Positions 8,606 to 15,235 of a DNA stretch of 17,289 nucleotides are shown in pieces. Position 1 is the stretch's first letter, and each line of letters starts with the position of its first letter. The stretch is taken from NCBI GenBank assembly GCA_937899055.1, contig CALBPX010000026.1:1-17289 (forward strand). Reading direction: 5' to 3'. The position numbers and the translations under genes are program-made. The notes beneath the pieces were generated by a model. The model searched no databases and was not told where the DNA came from. It saw only the letters and a program-made list of their open reading frames with translations. The stretch comes from an uncultured Bacteroidales bacterium (lineage in GTDB: Bacteria > Bacteroidota > Bacteroidia > Bacteroidales > UBA932).

Positions 8606-8686
8606 TTTTTCATAGTTTAAGTTTAGGTTAAGTCAGGGTTTAGCCCTGCAAAGGAAGCCGCTGTTCTGGCGGCTTTCTTCTTTTTT
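8606..8686 (+). ncRNA. Predicted small RNA of about 80 nt
   Basis: Between the promoter at 8570-8600 and the T-run ending at 8686 there is no credible reading frame. The predicted transcript has an A/U-rich single-stranded 5' third. A 5-bp hairpin follows (CAGGG at 8634-8638 with CCCTG at 8644-8648), then an 11-bp terminator hairpin with a U-tail. This is the usual build of a bacterial sRNA. The 5' end is inferred from the promoter. It could instead be an attenuated leader of the lipoprotein gene at 8817 or only the terminator of the helicase gene. I do not recognise a known RNA family. Confidence 0.45.
8651..8686 (+). terminator. Intrinsic terminator
   Basis: AAGGAAGCCGC (8651-8661) pairs with GCGGCTTTCTT (8669-8679), an 11-bp stem with one G-T wobble around the loop TGTTCTG. 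C and six T follow (8680-8686). It ends the predicted small RNA and would also stop read-through from the helicase gene. Confidence 0.85.
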
Positions 8687-8727
8687 ATGAGTTTCTTGAT
8701 GCGCCTCTTATGCGTAAAAGTAAAAAT

Positions 8728-8851
8728 CCGGAGGGCGGACAGCGTAAATTTACGTTCTTGCTTGGAGGATGGGCTGGTCTTGGATTATCTTGCCTCGGTC
8801 TAAAAAGTGCATTGATATGAAGGGATTTACAGCTAAGACTGTCCGCTCCGG
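8728..8851 (+). repeat. Long-range imperfect inverted repeat across the lipoprotein leader
   Basis: CCGGAGGGCGGACAG at 8728-8742 is complementary to CTGTCCGCTCCGG at 8839-8851, giving 13 pairs with a two-base bulge. Directly inside it, GTAAAT at 8744-8749 can pair with ATTTAC at 8825-8830. Together these could make a 19-pair two-part stem enclosing about 75 bases, including the start codon at 8817. It may be an mRNA leader fold that hides the start or an incidental match; no family is recognised. Confidence 0.4.
8762..8792 (+). promoter_or_regulatory. Weak candidate promoter for the lipoprotein gene
   Basis: TTG at 8762-8764 and TTATCTTG at 8785-8792 are 20 bases apart, but the -7 box matches TAnnTTTG at only four of six fixed positions. 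Initiation near 8799 would give an 18-nt leader to the ATG at 8817. Spacing and position fit; the sequence match is weak. Confidence 0.25.
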
Positions 8852-10058
8852 CGGGCAGCAGGTTCAGGCCCGTGGCTGCATGCCGCAGATGCAGAGGGCC
8901 TTTTTTTACTCAGCGATATTCATTTATCTGGCGGTGAGCCTGTTCTCCTGTATAAAACCGCTGGAGAAGGGTGGCGAAGGGGATTCTGACGGCGAGGATT
9001 CTACAAGGGGGATGGCCGCCCTGACATTTTTTCTGAACAAGGCCTCGTACGACAGCTGCCTTGTTGTAAGCCAGGTTTCAGACTCCGCCGCCGCATATTC
9101 CGGTGCTTATGCCAATCCATTGGATTCCAATGCCTACAGGCTTACGATAAGCACATCGTCCGGTGTAAAGGTCTATGACAGCAGCTATGCAGGCCGGCCG
9201 GAGATCTTTTATGTAAAGGCTGGTACTTACAAGATAAGGGTGGAGTCCGAAGAATTTACGGAGCCTGGCATCCGTCCGCTTTTTGGGCAGGAGCAGAGCG
9301 TAAAGGCCAAGAAAGACAGTACGCTCAGGGTGGAGATAGTATCCAGGCAGCTTACGGGCGGCCTGCGCTTCAGTTTTACCACCGGCTTTGTAAGCTGGTT
9401 CAAGGGCACCGGCATATATCTTAAAAGAGACACCGTGGAGATCAAGTACGGCTACGGCACAAGACACTATGTGTATTTCTACCCGGGCGACATTCAGGTG
9501 ATATACAGGAACAAAGACGGCCATCCGTCCTATACGCCGCCGGACGGGCCTCAGTATGAGGATACGCTCCTTTTCAAGCGTAAGCTCAAGGCGGCCGAAC
9601 TTGTAACCATTACACTGGATTATGACCTTACGAAGGTTGCCTACGGCGGATTTAAATTCAGCGTGGATACATCGCGGATAAGAAATCAGGAATATTTCAA
9701 CCTCGGTGGCATTGCGCCTTACGGCTGCGTGTCTGTATATTGGTGCCAGACGCATATCGGCGACACACTTAAACTCTTCGGGTACATAGTAGGGGGCGAT
9801 GCCTCCAGCTCTACTTTCAAGAAGGAAAAGCCTTTTACTTCAAAGACACACATAGTTGTGGCATCCAATGACTGGCAGGCCCTGAGAGAAAAGACAATTG
9901 CCGTGGAACTTCCCAACGGAGAAATCCGCAGGAAACTCAATCTGGTAGATCATCCGGAGCATCACAAGAAACCTATCGTGATAACCGGCACGGTCACCGA
10001 CAGCTATTTCGGATATCCGGGTATGAAGAGCGTAACCTCCTACCAGCTGCTCGAATAG
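8817..10058 (+). CDS. Bacteroidota lipoprotein with DUF4493-like and DUF6359-like domains
   Basis: A predicted lipoprotein of 413 residues from this start; its function is unknown. A hydrophobic signal (AFFYSAIFIYLAVSLFSC) ends in a lipobox cysteine at residue 45, followed by a Gly/Asp/Glu-rich linker that suits export to the cell surface. The middle part, with AGTYKIRVESEEF and a GQEQSVKAKKDSTLRVEI strand, resembles DUF4493. The last ~95 residues (LFGYIVGGDAS, AVELPNGEIRRKLNLVDHP, ITGTVTDSYFGYPGMKSV) resemble the OB-fold-like DUF6359. Both assignments are from memory of family patterns. The start is uncertain: ATG 8769 is also in frame, and ATG 8889 would give a compact 20-residue signal before the cysteine. 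I chose 8817 for its A-rich upstream context. The gene appears to stand alone. Confidence 0.8.
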   Translation: MKGFTAKTVRSGGQQVQARGCMPQMQRAFFYSAIFIYLAVSLFSCIKPLEKGGEGDSDGEDSTRGMAALTFFLNKASYDSCLVVSQVSDSAAAYSGAYANPLDSNAYRLTISTSSGVKVYDSSYAGRPEIFYVKAGTYKIRVESEEFTEPGIRPLFGQEQSVKAKKDSTLRVEIVSRQLTGGLRFSFTTGFVSWFKGTGIYLKRDTVEIKYGYGTRHYVYFYPGDIQVIYRNKDGHPSYTPPDGPQYEDTLLFKRKLKAAELVTITLDYDLTKVAYGGFKFSVDTSRIRNQEYFNLGGIAPYGCVSVYWCQTHIGDTLKLFGYIVGGDASSSTFKKEKPFTSKTHIVVASNDWQALREKTIAVELPNGEIRRKLNLVDHPEHHKKPIVITGTVTDSYFGYPGMKSVTSYQLLE

Positions 10059-10097
10059 TTGTAACCGTTCAACGGGGGGTATTTGCAGAGGATTGCT

Positions 10098-10105
10098 TAT
10101 ATTTG
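10098..10105 (+). promoter_or_regulatory. -7 promoter element of the acetyltransferase gene
   Basis: TATATTTG matches TAnnTTTG exactly. No good -33 element is found 19-21 bases upstream, where the sequence is G-rich. Initiation near 10111 gives a leader of about 20 nt to the ATG at 10131. Confidence 0.5.
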
Positions 10106-10130
10106 TGTGGATAATTAAAACGTGTCCGGT

Positions 10131-10718
10131 ATGGAAGAAAAGTATTTTGCTCACCCTACGGCGGTGATTGATGAAGGCTGCTCCATTGGGGCGGGAACTA
10201 AAATCTGGCATTTTTCCCATATAATGAGCGGTGCTGCGGTGGGAGAAGGATGCAACATAGGGCAGAATGTGGTGATTTCTCCCGGAGTTACACTTGGGAA
10301 GAACTGCAAGGTGCAGAACAATGTATCGGTCTATACCGGAGTAACTTGCGCCGACGATGTATTTCTTGGGCCAAGCTGTGTGTTCACCAATGTGATAAAC
10401 CCCCGCAGTGCGGTAAGCCGCAAAGACAGCTATCTGAAAACTCATGTAGGCAAGGGTGCTACGATTGGGGCTAACGCTACGGTTGTATGCGGGCACAACA
10501 TAGGAGAATATGCGTTCATAGGGGCCGGAGCCGTAATAACCAAAGATGTGCCTCCGTACGCTCTGGTTGTAGGAAATCCGGCCCGTCAGATAGGTTGGAT
10601 GAGCGAGCGCGGATGCCGCCTCATGTTTGAGCGCAATCAGGAAGGGCGGTTTGTAGCCACATGTGAAGAAAGCGGAGACCGCTATGTTCTTTCTGCATGT
10701 GTAGTTACAAAGCTTTAG
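10131..10718 (+). CDS. Hexapeptide-repeat acetyltransferase, WbpD/WlbB-like
   Basis: A left-handed beta-helix acyltransferase of 195 residues, probably a cytoplasmic acetyl-CoA-dependent N-acetyltransferase acting on an amino sugar nucleotide for surface polysaccharide. Hexapeptide repeats run through most of the protein (for example IGAGTKIWHFSHI, VGEGCNIGQNVVISPGV, LGKNCKVQNNVSVYTGV, IGANATVVCGHNIG, IGAGAVITKDV). The segment NPARQIGWMSERG near the end is characteristic of the WbpD/WlbB branch (UDP-2,3-diamino-glucuronate acetylation). The substrate is not proven. A GTG at 10122 is also in frame; I prefer the ATG because the alignable start (YFAHPTAVIDEG) follows it closely. No other sugar-nucleotide or glycosyltransferase gene is near. 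Confidence 0.87.
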   Translation: MEEKYFAHPTAVIDEGCSIGAGTKIWHFSHIMSGAAVGEGCNIGQNVVISPGVTLGKNCKVQNNVSVYTGVTCADDVFLGPSCVFTNVINPRSAVSRKDSYLKTHVGKGATIGANATVVCGHNIGEYAFIGAGAVITKDVPPYALVVGNPARQIGWMSERGCRLMFERNQEGRFVATCEESGDRYVLSACVVTKL

Positions 10719-10728
10719 GCGGCTTGTT

Positions 10729-10738
10729 TCAGATCTGA
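10729..10738. repeat. 10-bp perfect palindrome, possible operator
   Basis: TCAGATCTGA is a perfect palindrome, 21 bp upstream of the candidate -33 box of the XRE-cupin regulator gene. It could be a self-binding site for that regulator, but a palindrome of this size in about 100 bp of intergenic DNA can occur by chance. Confidence 0.2.
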
Positions 10739-10758
10739 GGGCATATTTTGGGCCTTTC

Positions 10759-10793
10759 TTTGACGTTTCTGTGAAAAATTTTTATCATCTTTG
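10759..10793 (+). promoter_or_regulatory. Candidate promoter of the XRE-cupin / acyl-CoA ligase operon
   Basis: TTTG at 10759-10762 and CATCTTTG at 10786-10793 (five of six fixed -7 positions) are 23 bases apart, slightly wider than usual. Initiation would be near 10799, about 19 nt before the ATG at 10818. That leaves the in-frame TTG at 10791 inside the promoter and supports the later start. Confidence 0.4.
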
Positions 10794-10817
10794 CTTTCTG
10801 TTTTTAAGCAAAGAAAC

Positions 10818-11393
10818 ATGAACAGGGTTGATACTAAAATTGGTAACCGAATAAAATCGGCCCGTAAAGCCAAGAAAATGACGGCTAAAGAGCTTACAGA
10901 AAAGTCCGGAATTAACGAAACTTATCTGAAAGACATTGAAAATGACGATAATACGCCTAATCTCGGCGAAATGTCTAAAATCTCTAAGGCCTTAGGAATC
11001 AGAACCGGTACTTTCCTGGACGGGGAAGAAGACCTTAGTCCGGTTCTGTCTTCTCTGAATTCCAGAATGGAAGTAAACGGCATCAGGGGCAGGAGCGCAG
11101 GAAGAGCTCACATGCATTTCTTTTCTCTTTCTACCTTCAAGAAAAACAGGCAGATGGATGCTACCGTAGTGGTTCTGGACCCCCAGAACGACGAGCGGAA
11201 TTTTGCTTCGCACGAGGGCGAGGAGTTCATTCTTGTCCTGGAAGGCAAACTTGAGGTTGCTTACGGCAAAAAGTACTACATTCTAAAGCCCGGGCAGACC
11301 ATCTATTACGATTCCATAGTTCCCCACCATATAGGCTCGGCCCTGAAGAGGAAATCTACCAAGGTGCTGGCTGTTACCTATTTTCCGGCATAG
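10818..11393 (+). CDS. XRE-family transcriptional regulator with C-terminal cupin domain
   Basis: A DNA-binding regulator of 191 residues. The N-terminal helix-turn-helix of the XRE/Cro type covers about residues 7-62 (KIGNRIKSARKAKKMTAKEL, then SGINETYLKDIEND). A variable linker follows. A cupin beta-barrel covers about residues 115-188, with HEGEEFILVLEGKLEV at 132-147 and PGQTIYYDSIVPHHIGS at 158-174. Cupin histidines and glutamates are in the usual places (H132, E135, H170, H171), so a small ligand or metal may be sensed. The acyl-CoA ligase starts 23 bp downstream. A regulator of this build beside an AMP-forming ligase suggests it controls fatty-acid or carboxylate activation; the ligand is inferred, not seen. 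Confidence 0.9.
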   Translation: MNRVDTKIGNRIKSARKAKKMTAKELTEKSGINETYLKDIENDDNTPNLGEMSKISKALGIRTGTFLDGEEDLSPVLSSLNSRMEVNGIRGRSAGRAHMHFFSLSTFKKNRQMDATVVVLDPQNDERNFASHEGEEFILVLEGKLEVAYGKKYYILKPGQTIYYDSIVPHHIGSALKRKSTKVLAVTYFPA

Positions 11394-11416
11394 TTTCAGA
11401 TAATCCACTCAGGTAT

Positions 11417-13087
11417 ATGGCAAAGAATCTGAATGAGCTTAAGCTCAGCGATATGACCATAGGGCAGTGGCTCGAAAAATGGGCCTGCCAGACTCCGGAC
11501 AGGGAGGCTGTTGTATATTCCGACAGGGACCTCCGCTTTACCTATGCCCAGCTGAACCAGAGGGTGGATACTCTGGCAAAAGGCTTCATAGGCATTGGCG
11601 TTACCAGAGGAACCCATGTGGGAATTTGGGCTACCAACGTGCCTGACTGGCTGACGGTTATGTATGCCTGCGCAAAGATAGGCGCCGTATGCGTAACTGT
11701 TAATACCAACTACCAGCAGAACGAGCTGGAATATCTGTGCAAGGATGCCGACCTGCATACGCTGTGCATCATAGACCGTGACCGTGATACGGATTATCTG
11801 GGCATGACATACCGCATGTTGCCGGAGCTGAGGGAGTGCGAAAGAGGAAAACTTCAGAGCAGACGGTTTCCTCTGCTGAGGAATGTGGTGTTCTTGGGCC
11901 AGGAAAAATTCCGGGGAATGTACAATATCCAGGAACTGCTGATTCTGGGCCGGAACACAGAGGACAGCCAGCTGAACAGGCTGAAGTCTATGGTTAAATG
12001 CCACGATGTTGTGAACATGCAGTACACATCGGGGACCACAGGCTTTCCAAAAGGTGTGATGCTGAGCCATTACAACATTACCAACAACGGCTTTCTGACC
12101 GGCGAGCACATGCTGTTTTCGGAGTCCGACAAGCTTTGCTGCTGCGTTCCTCTGTTCCACTGTTTCGGTATTGTACTGGCAACCATGAATGTGATAACCC
12201 ACGGCTGTACCCAGGTCATGGTTGAAAGGTTTGACCCCCTTGTGGTGCTGGCATCCATACACAGAGAAAAGTGCACATCTGTTTATGGAGTTCCTACAAT
12301 GTACATTGCGATGCTCACCCATCCTATGTTCAATATGTTCAATCTCAAGAGCCTGCGGGTTGGAATCATGGCAGGTTCGCTCTGTCCTACGGAACTGATG
12401 CGGGAGGTGGAGGAAAAGATGTACATGAGAGTTACCAGCGTATATGGCCTGACGGAAACTTCACCGGGGATGACCCACACAAGATACGGGCAGAGTTTTG
12501 AAGAACGCTGCAATACAGTAGGTTACGAATTTGAACATACAGAAGTAAAGGTGATAGAACCGGGGACCGGCCGTTTCTGCAAGGTAGGGGAAGTGGGCGA
12601 GCTGTGCAACCGAGGCTACAACAATATGGTGGGCTATTACAAGAATCCCGAAGCCACGGCCCAGACCATAGACAAGGACGGATGGCTGCATTCAGGCGAT
12701 TTGGGCCTGCTGGACAGTAGCGGAAACTTCAAGATTACCGGACGCATCAAGGACATGATAATCAGGGGAGGAGAGAATATCTATCCTCGTGAGATAGAAG
12801 AGTTTCTGTATCAACTGCCCGGGGTTCAGGATGTTCAGGTGGCGGGCCTGCCGTCCAAGAAGTATGGCGAAGTTGTGGCCGCATTCATTATTCCCAAGGA
12901 AGGAGCAAGTCTGAGCGAGGAGATTGTCAAGGATTTCTGCCTTGGCAAGATTTCTAGGTTTAAAATCCCGAAATTTGTTATATTTGTAACAGAATACCCT
13001 CTTACCGGCAGCGGTAAGATCCAAAAGTTCAAGCTCAAGGATGTAGGGCTGAATTATTTGGCTCAGAAGGGTATTGCAATTGACTGA
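11417..13087 (+). CDS. AMP-forming acyl-CoA synthetase (AMP-dependent ligase)
   Basis: An ANL-superfamily enzyme of 556 residues, expected to activate a fatty acid or other carboxylate with ATP and then load it on CoA. The P-loop YTSGTTGFPKGVM starts at residue 203 and YGLTE is at 343-347. GWLHSGDLG starts at 422 with D428 as the ATP-ribose-binding aspartate. The hinge region GRIKDMIIRGGENIYPREIE follows, and the catalytic lysine of GSGKIQK is K534. It most resembles medium/long-chain FadD-like or FadK-like ligases, but chain length cannot be told. It lies 23 bp after the XRE-cupin gene and 16 bp before the M64-type peptidase gene. Confidence 0.93.
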   Translation: MAKNLNELKLSDMTIGQWLEKWACQTPDREAVVYSDRDLRFTYAQLNQRVDTLAKGFIGIGVTRGTHVGIWATNVPDWLTVMYACAKIGAVCVTVNTNYQQNELEYLCKDADLHTLCIIDRDRDTDYLGMTYRMLPELRECERGKLQSRRFPLLRNVVFLGQEKFRGMYNIQELLILGRNTEDSQLNRLKSMVKCHDVVNMQYTSGTTGFPKGVMLSHYNITNNGFLTGEHMLFSESDKLCCCVPLFHCFGIVLATMNVITHGCTQVMVERFDPLVVLASIHREKCTSVYGVPTMYIAMLTHPMFNMFNLKSLRVGIMAGSLCPTELMREVEEKMYMRVTSVYGLTETSPGMTHTRYGQSFEERCNTVGYEFEHTEVKVIEPGTGRFCKVGEVGELCNRGYNNMVGYYKNPEATAQTIDKDGWLHSGDLGLLDSSGNFKITGRIKDMIIRGGENIYPREIEEFLYQLPGVQDVQVAGLPSKKYGEVVAAFIIPKEGASLSEEIVKDFCLGKISRFKIPKFVIFVTEYPLTGSGKIQKFKLKDVGLNYLAQKGIAID

Positions 13088-13103
13088 TATAACAAGAAAC
13101 AAA

Positions 13104-15194
13104 ATGACACTTACTTCAATTTCAAAAAAGGTCTGGCTTCTGCCGGCCCTGCTTTTGGTTTTATGTGTTGTTGCTTCCTGTGGAAAGCATAGCGATTCTC
13201 CAACCGAAGAGATACTTACGGTAAGCCCTGCAACACTTTCGCTATCTCCGAATGCATCGGGGACAATTTCTGTAACCTCAAATACGGCCTGGACCGTAAC
13301 CGCTCCGGCTGGCTTTACGGCAACTCCGGCCAGCGGGTCAAACAACGGTACCATAACGGTAACTGCAGGCGACAGCCCCAAGGCGGGCTTCCTCACCGTA
13401 AAGAGCAAGACCAAGAGTGCATCCGTGGCCCTTTCCGGTCCGGAGAGCGCTTCTGTTACAGTTACTCCCAACAAAGGTTCCGTATCATACGAAAGCGGCA
13501 AGAGCACTACCTTCCAGGTAAGTTGCGCCGGCGCCTGGTCAATTACGCTGGCATCTCCAAAACCCAGCTGGCTGGCAAGCGTGTCGCCGATGTCAGGAAC
13601 AGGAGATGCAACCGTTACCGTAACTACCGGCTCATATACCGAAAGAACCTCCGCCCAAACCTATATGACCGTTGTAAGCGGCAAGTATTCAGCATACTAT
13701 ACTATTACCAAGGAGGCCGCTCCCAATGTGGCTCCAACAAAGCCTACCAATCTCAAGCCTACGGGCAGCGGTGTGGAAACCGTAACTACGTTCTCATGGA
13801 CTGCCTCTACGGACGGCAACGGCGATAAGATTACCTACACCGTAATGATATCCAAGAACAACTCCAGCTGGACAACGGTGGGTACCACAGAGAGCACATC
13901 GCTGAAGAATACAACTGCAATGGACAAGAATACAACCTATTACTACAAGGTTGTTGCAGACGACGGCTATGACGGAGGAAAGACCGAGAGCGATGTGGTT
14001 ACCTTTACCACAGGCTCTAGCCAGAGCAGCTGGACAGACGGTCAGGTCAAGCAGTACAATGTAAATTCAGACGGCTCCATTACGGAAGTGACTCTCGGTT
14101 CCAGTCCAAGGCCGGTCAAGCTGATATTCACCGGAGACGGCTACACAGAAGACCTGTTCACCTACGGCGGACAGTTTGATCAGGAAGTGGATGCCGGAGT
14201 AAAGGCTCTGTTCGAATACGAGCCTTACAAGACCTACTACAGCTACTTTACCGTTTACAAGGTTGCTGCATTTTCCAAAGAAGCCGGCATGAGCCAGGGA
14301 GACAGCTACGATAACCCTAAGAAGAAGGTCAATACTGTATTCCACTGTACCTGGGAGGGCGGCAACTCCACCGGCATAGACTGCGATGCCGACGCTGTAT
14401 TTGAATATGCCTGCAAAGTGCCCGGAATTCAGGGCGCTACCGAACTGGAATCCGAAACCAACCTCACTTACAGCCCTGTATGCATAATCATCAACGCTTA
14501 CGCTTATGCAGGAACCAATATCTGGCTCAGCGATGACGGCATAGGCGGAATGAAAATGATAAGCATTGCACAGACTCCGGCCCGCCAGCCTTCATACTCA
14601 TCTACAGACGGTTTTGCCTTTACCCTCAGGCACGAGTACGGAGGTCACGGATTTGGCCTGCTGGACGATGAGTATGTTTATTACACCACCCAGTATTTCC
14701 CTCATGACGAAGAGGAGAGTTTCCGGTTCTGGCAGGGTGAAGGAGCTTTCTGCAACACTTACCTTCCGGAGTGGAACTCAAGTGCAAGTACCTGGTATTC
14801 AGACGATGCTCATTGCAATTTGAATCTTACTCCATCTGTCAGCGGAGAAAACTGGGCATCCTTTGCTTCCAAGACTGAATATGCCGGAGCAAACATACAT
14901 CTGGTATCCGGCAGCTCATACTACGGAAGGGGAGTTTACCGCTCGGAAAACGGCAGCTGCATGATAGACAACATACCTCATTTCAATACCATCAGCCGCT
15001 GGAAGATATATAGCCGAATCAAGATTACCGCCGGCGAAACTCCCACCATAGAGGACTTCATGAGCAGAGATACCGACAAGACAAACTCCTACGGTTCTGC
15101 CGCTCCTATGACCAAGGCTTCTTCAGAGAGGCGCTGCAGGGGTCCGCTGCTGAAAGATGCGCATCACAGGCGTCCTTACCGCCTTCACAAGTAA
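13104..15194 (+). CDS. BACON/Fn3 domain lipoprotein with M64-like metallopeptidase domain
   Basis: A predicted surface or periplasmic lipoprotein peptidase of 696 residues. The signal peptide ends in lipobox VASC with lipid cysteine C26. Two BACON-like modules follow (about 35-115 and 116-205; the second contains PSWLASVSPMSGTGDATVTV), then a fibronectin type III module (about 210-310; FSWTASTDGNGDKITYTV). The C-terminal half resembles peptidase family M64 (IgA peptidase-like). Its metal site HEYGGHGFGLLDDEY starts at residue 510. HE and the next His are three residues apart, not the classical two. I used the ATG at 13104; a TTG at 13074 is in frame but overlaps the ligase. The substrate is unknown; host glycoproteins or immunoglobulin are suggested only by family. 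Confidence 0.88.
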   Translation: MTLTSISKKVWLLPALLLVLCVVASCGKHSDSPTEEILTVSPATLSLSPNASGTISVTSNTAWTVTAPAGFTATPASGSNNGTITVTAGDSPKAGFLTVKSKTKSASVALSGPESASVTVTPNKGSVSYESGKSTTFQVSCAGAWSITLASPKPSWLASVSPMSGTGDATVTVTTGSYTERTSAQTYMTVVSGKYSAYYTITKEAAPNVAPTKPTNLKPTGSGVETVTTFSWTASTDGNGDKITYTVMISKNNSSWTTVGTTESTSLKNTTAMDKNTTYYYKVVADDGYDGGKTESDVVTFTTGSSQSSWTDGQVKQYNVNSDGSITEVTLGSSPRPVKLIFTGDGYTEDLFTYGGQFDQEVDAGVKALFEYEPYKTYYSYFTVYKVAAFSKEAGMSQGDSYDNPKKKVNTVFHCTWEGGNSTGIDCDADAVFEYACKVPGIQGATELESETNLTYSPVCIIINAYAYAGTNIWLSDDGIGGMKMISIAQTPARQPSYSSTDGFAFTLRHEYGGHGFGLLDDEYVYYTTQYFPHDEEESFRFWQGEGAFCNTYLPEWNSSASTWYSDDAHCNLNLTPSVSGENWASFASKTEYAGANIHLVSGSSYYGRGVYRSENGSCMIDNIPHFNTISRWKIYSRIKITAGETPTIEDFMSRDTDKTNSYGSAAPMTKASSERRCRGPLLKDAHHRRPYRLHK

Positions 15195-15205
15195 ATAGTT
15201 TTGAA

Positions 15206-15213
15206 TAAATTTG
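15206..15213 (+). promoter_or_regulatory. -7 promoter element of the lactate permease / lut operon
   Basis: TAAATTTG matches TAnnTTTG exactly and lies 12 bp after the peptidase stop. Initiation near 15219 gives a 17-nt leader to the ATG at 15236. The -33 region falls in the peptidase's last codons and has only a weak TTC at the right distance. Confidence 0.5.
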
Positions 15214-15235
15214 TTAGGAAAAGTTTAACATTGAC

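Noticed and set aside
8687..8803. 38-codon open frame after the small-RNA terminator (starts MSFLMRLLCV)
   Set aside because: It begins in the terminator T-run, has no promoter of its own and overlaps the inverted repeat and the next gene's leader. Chance is enough to explain it.
9078..9755. Open frame of 225 codons antisense to the lipoprotein
   Set aside because: No signature or conserved motif; the sense strand has a signal peptide, lipobox and two domains.
11396..12322. Open frame of 308 codons antisense to the acyl-CoA ligase
   Set aside because: No domain, no promoter-like site, composition of a reverse-strand shadow (many His and Gln). The sense frame carries all ANL motifs.
12692..13507. 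Open frame of 271 codons antisense across the ligase/peptidase boundary
   Set aside because: It spans two real genes, and the apparent repetitive valine-rich part is the reverse reading of the BACON module.
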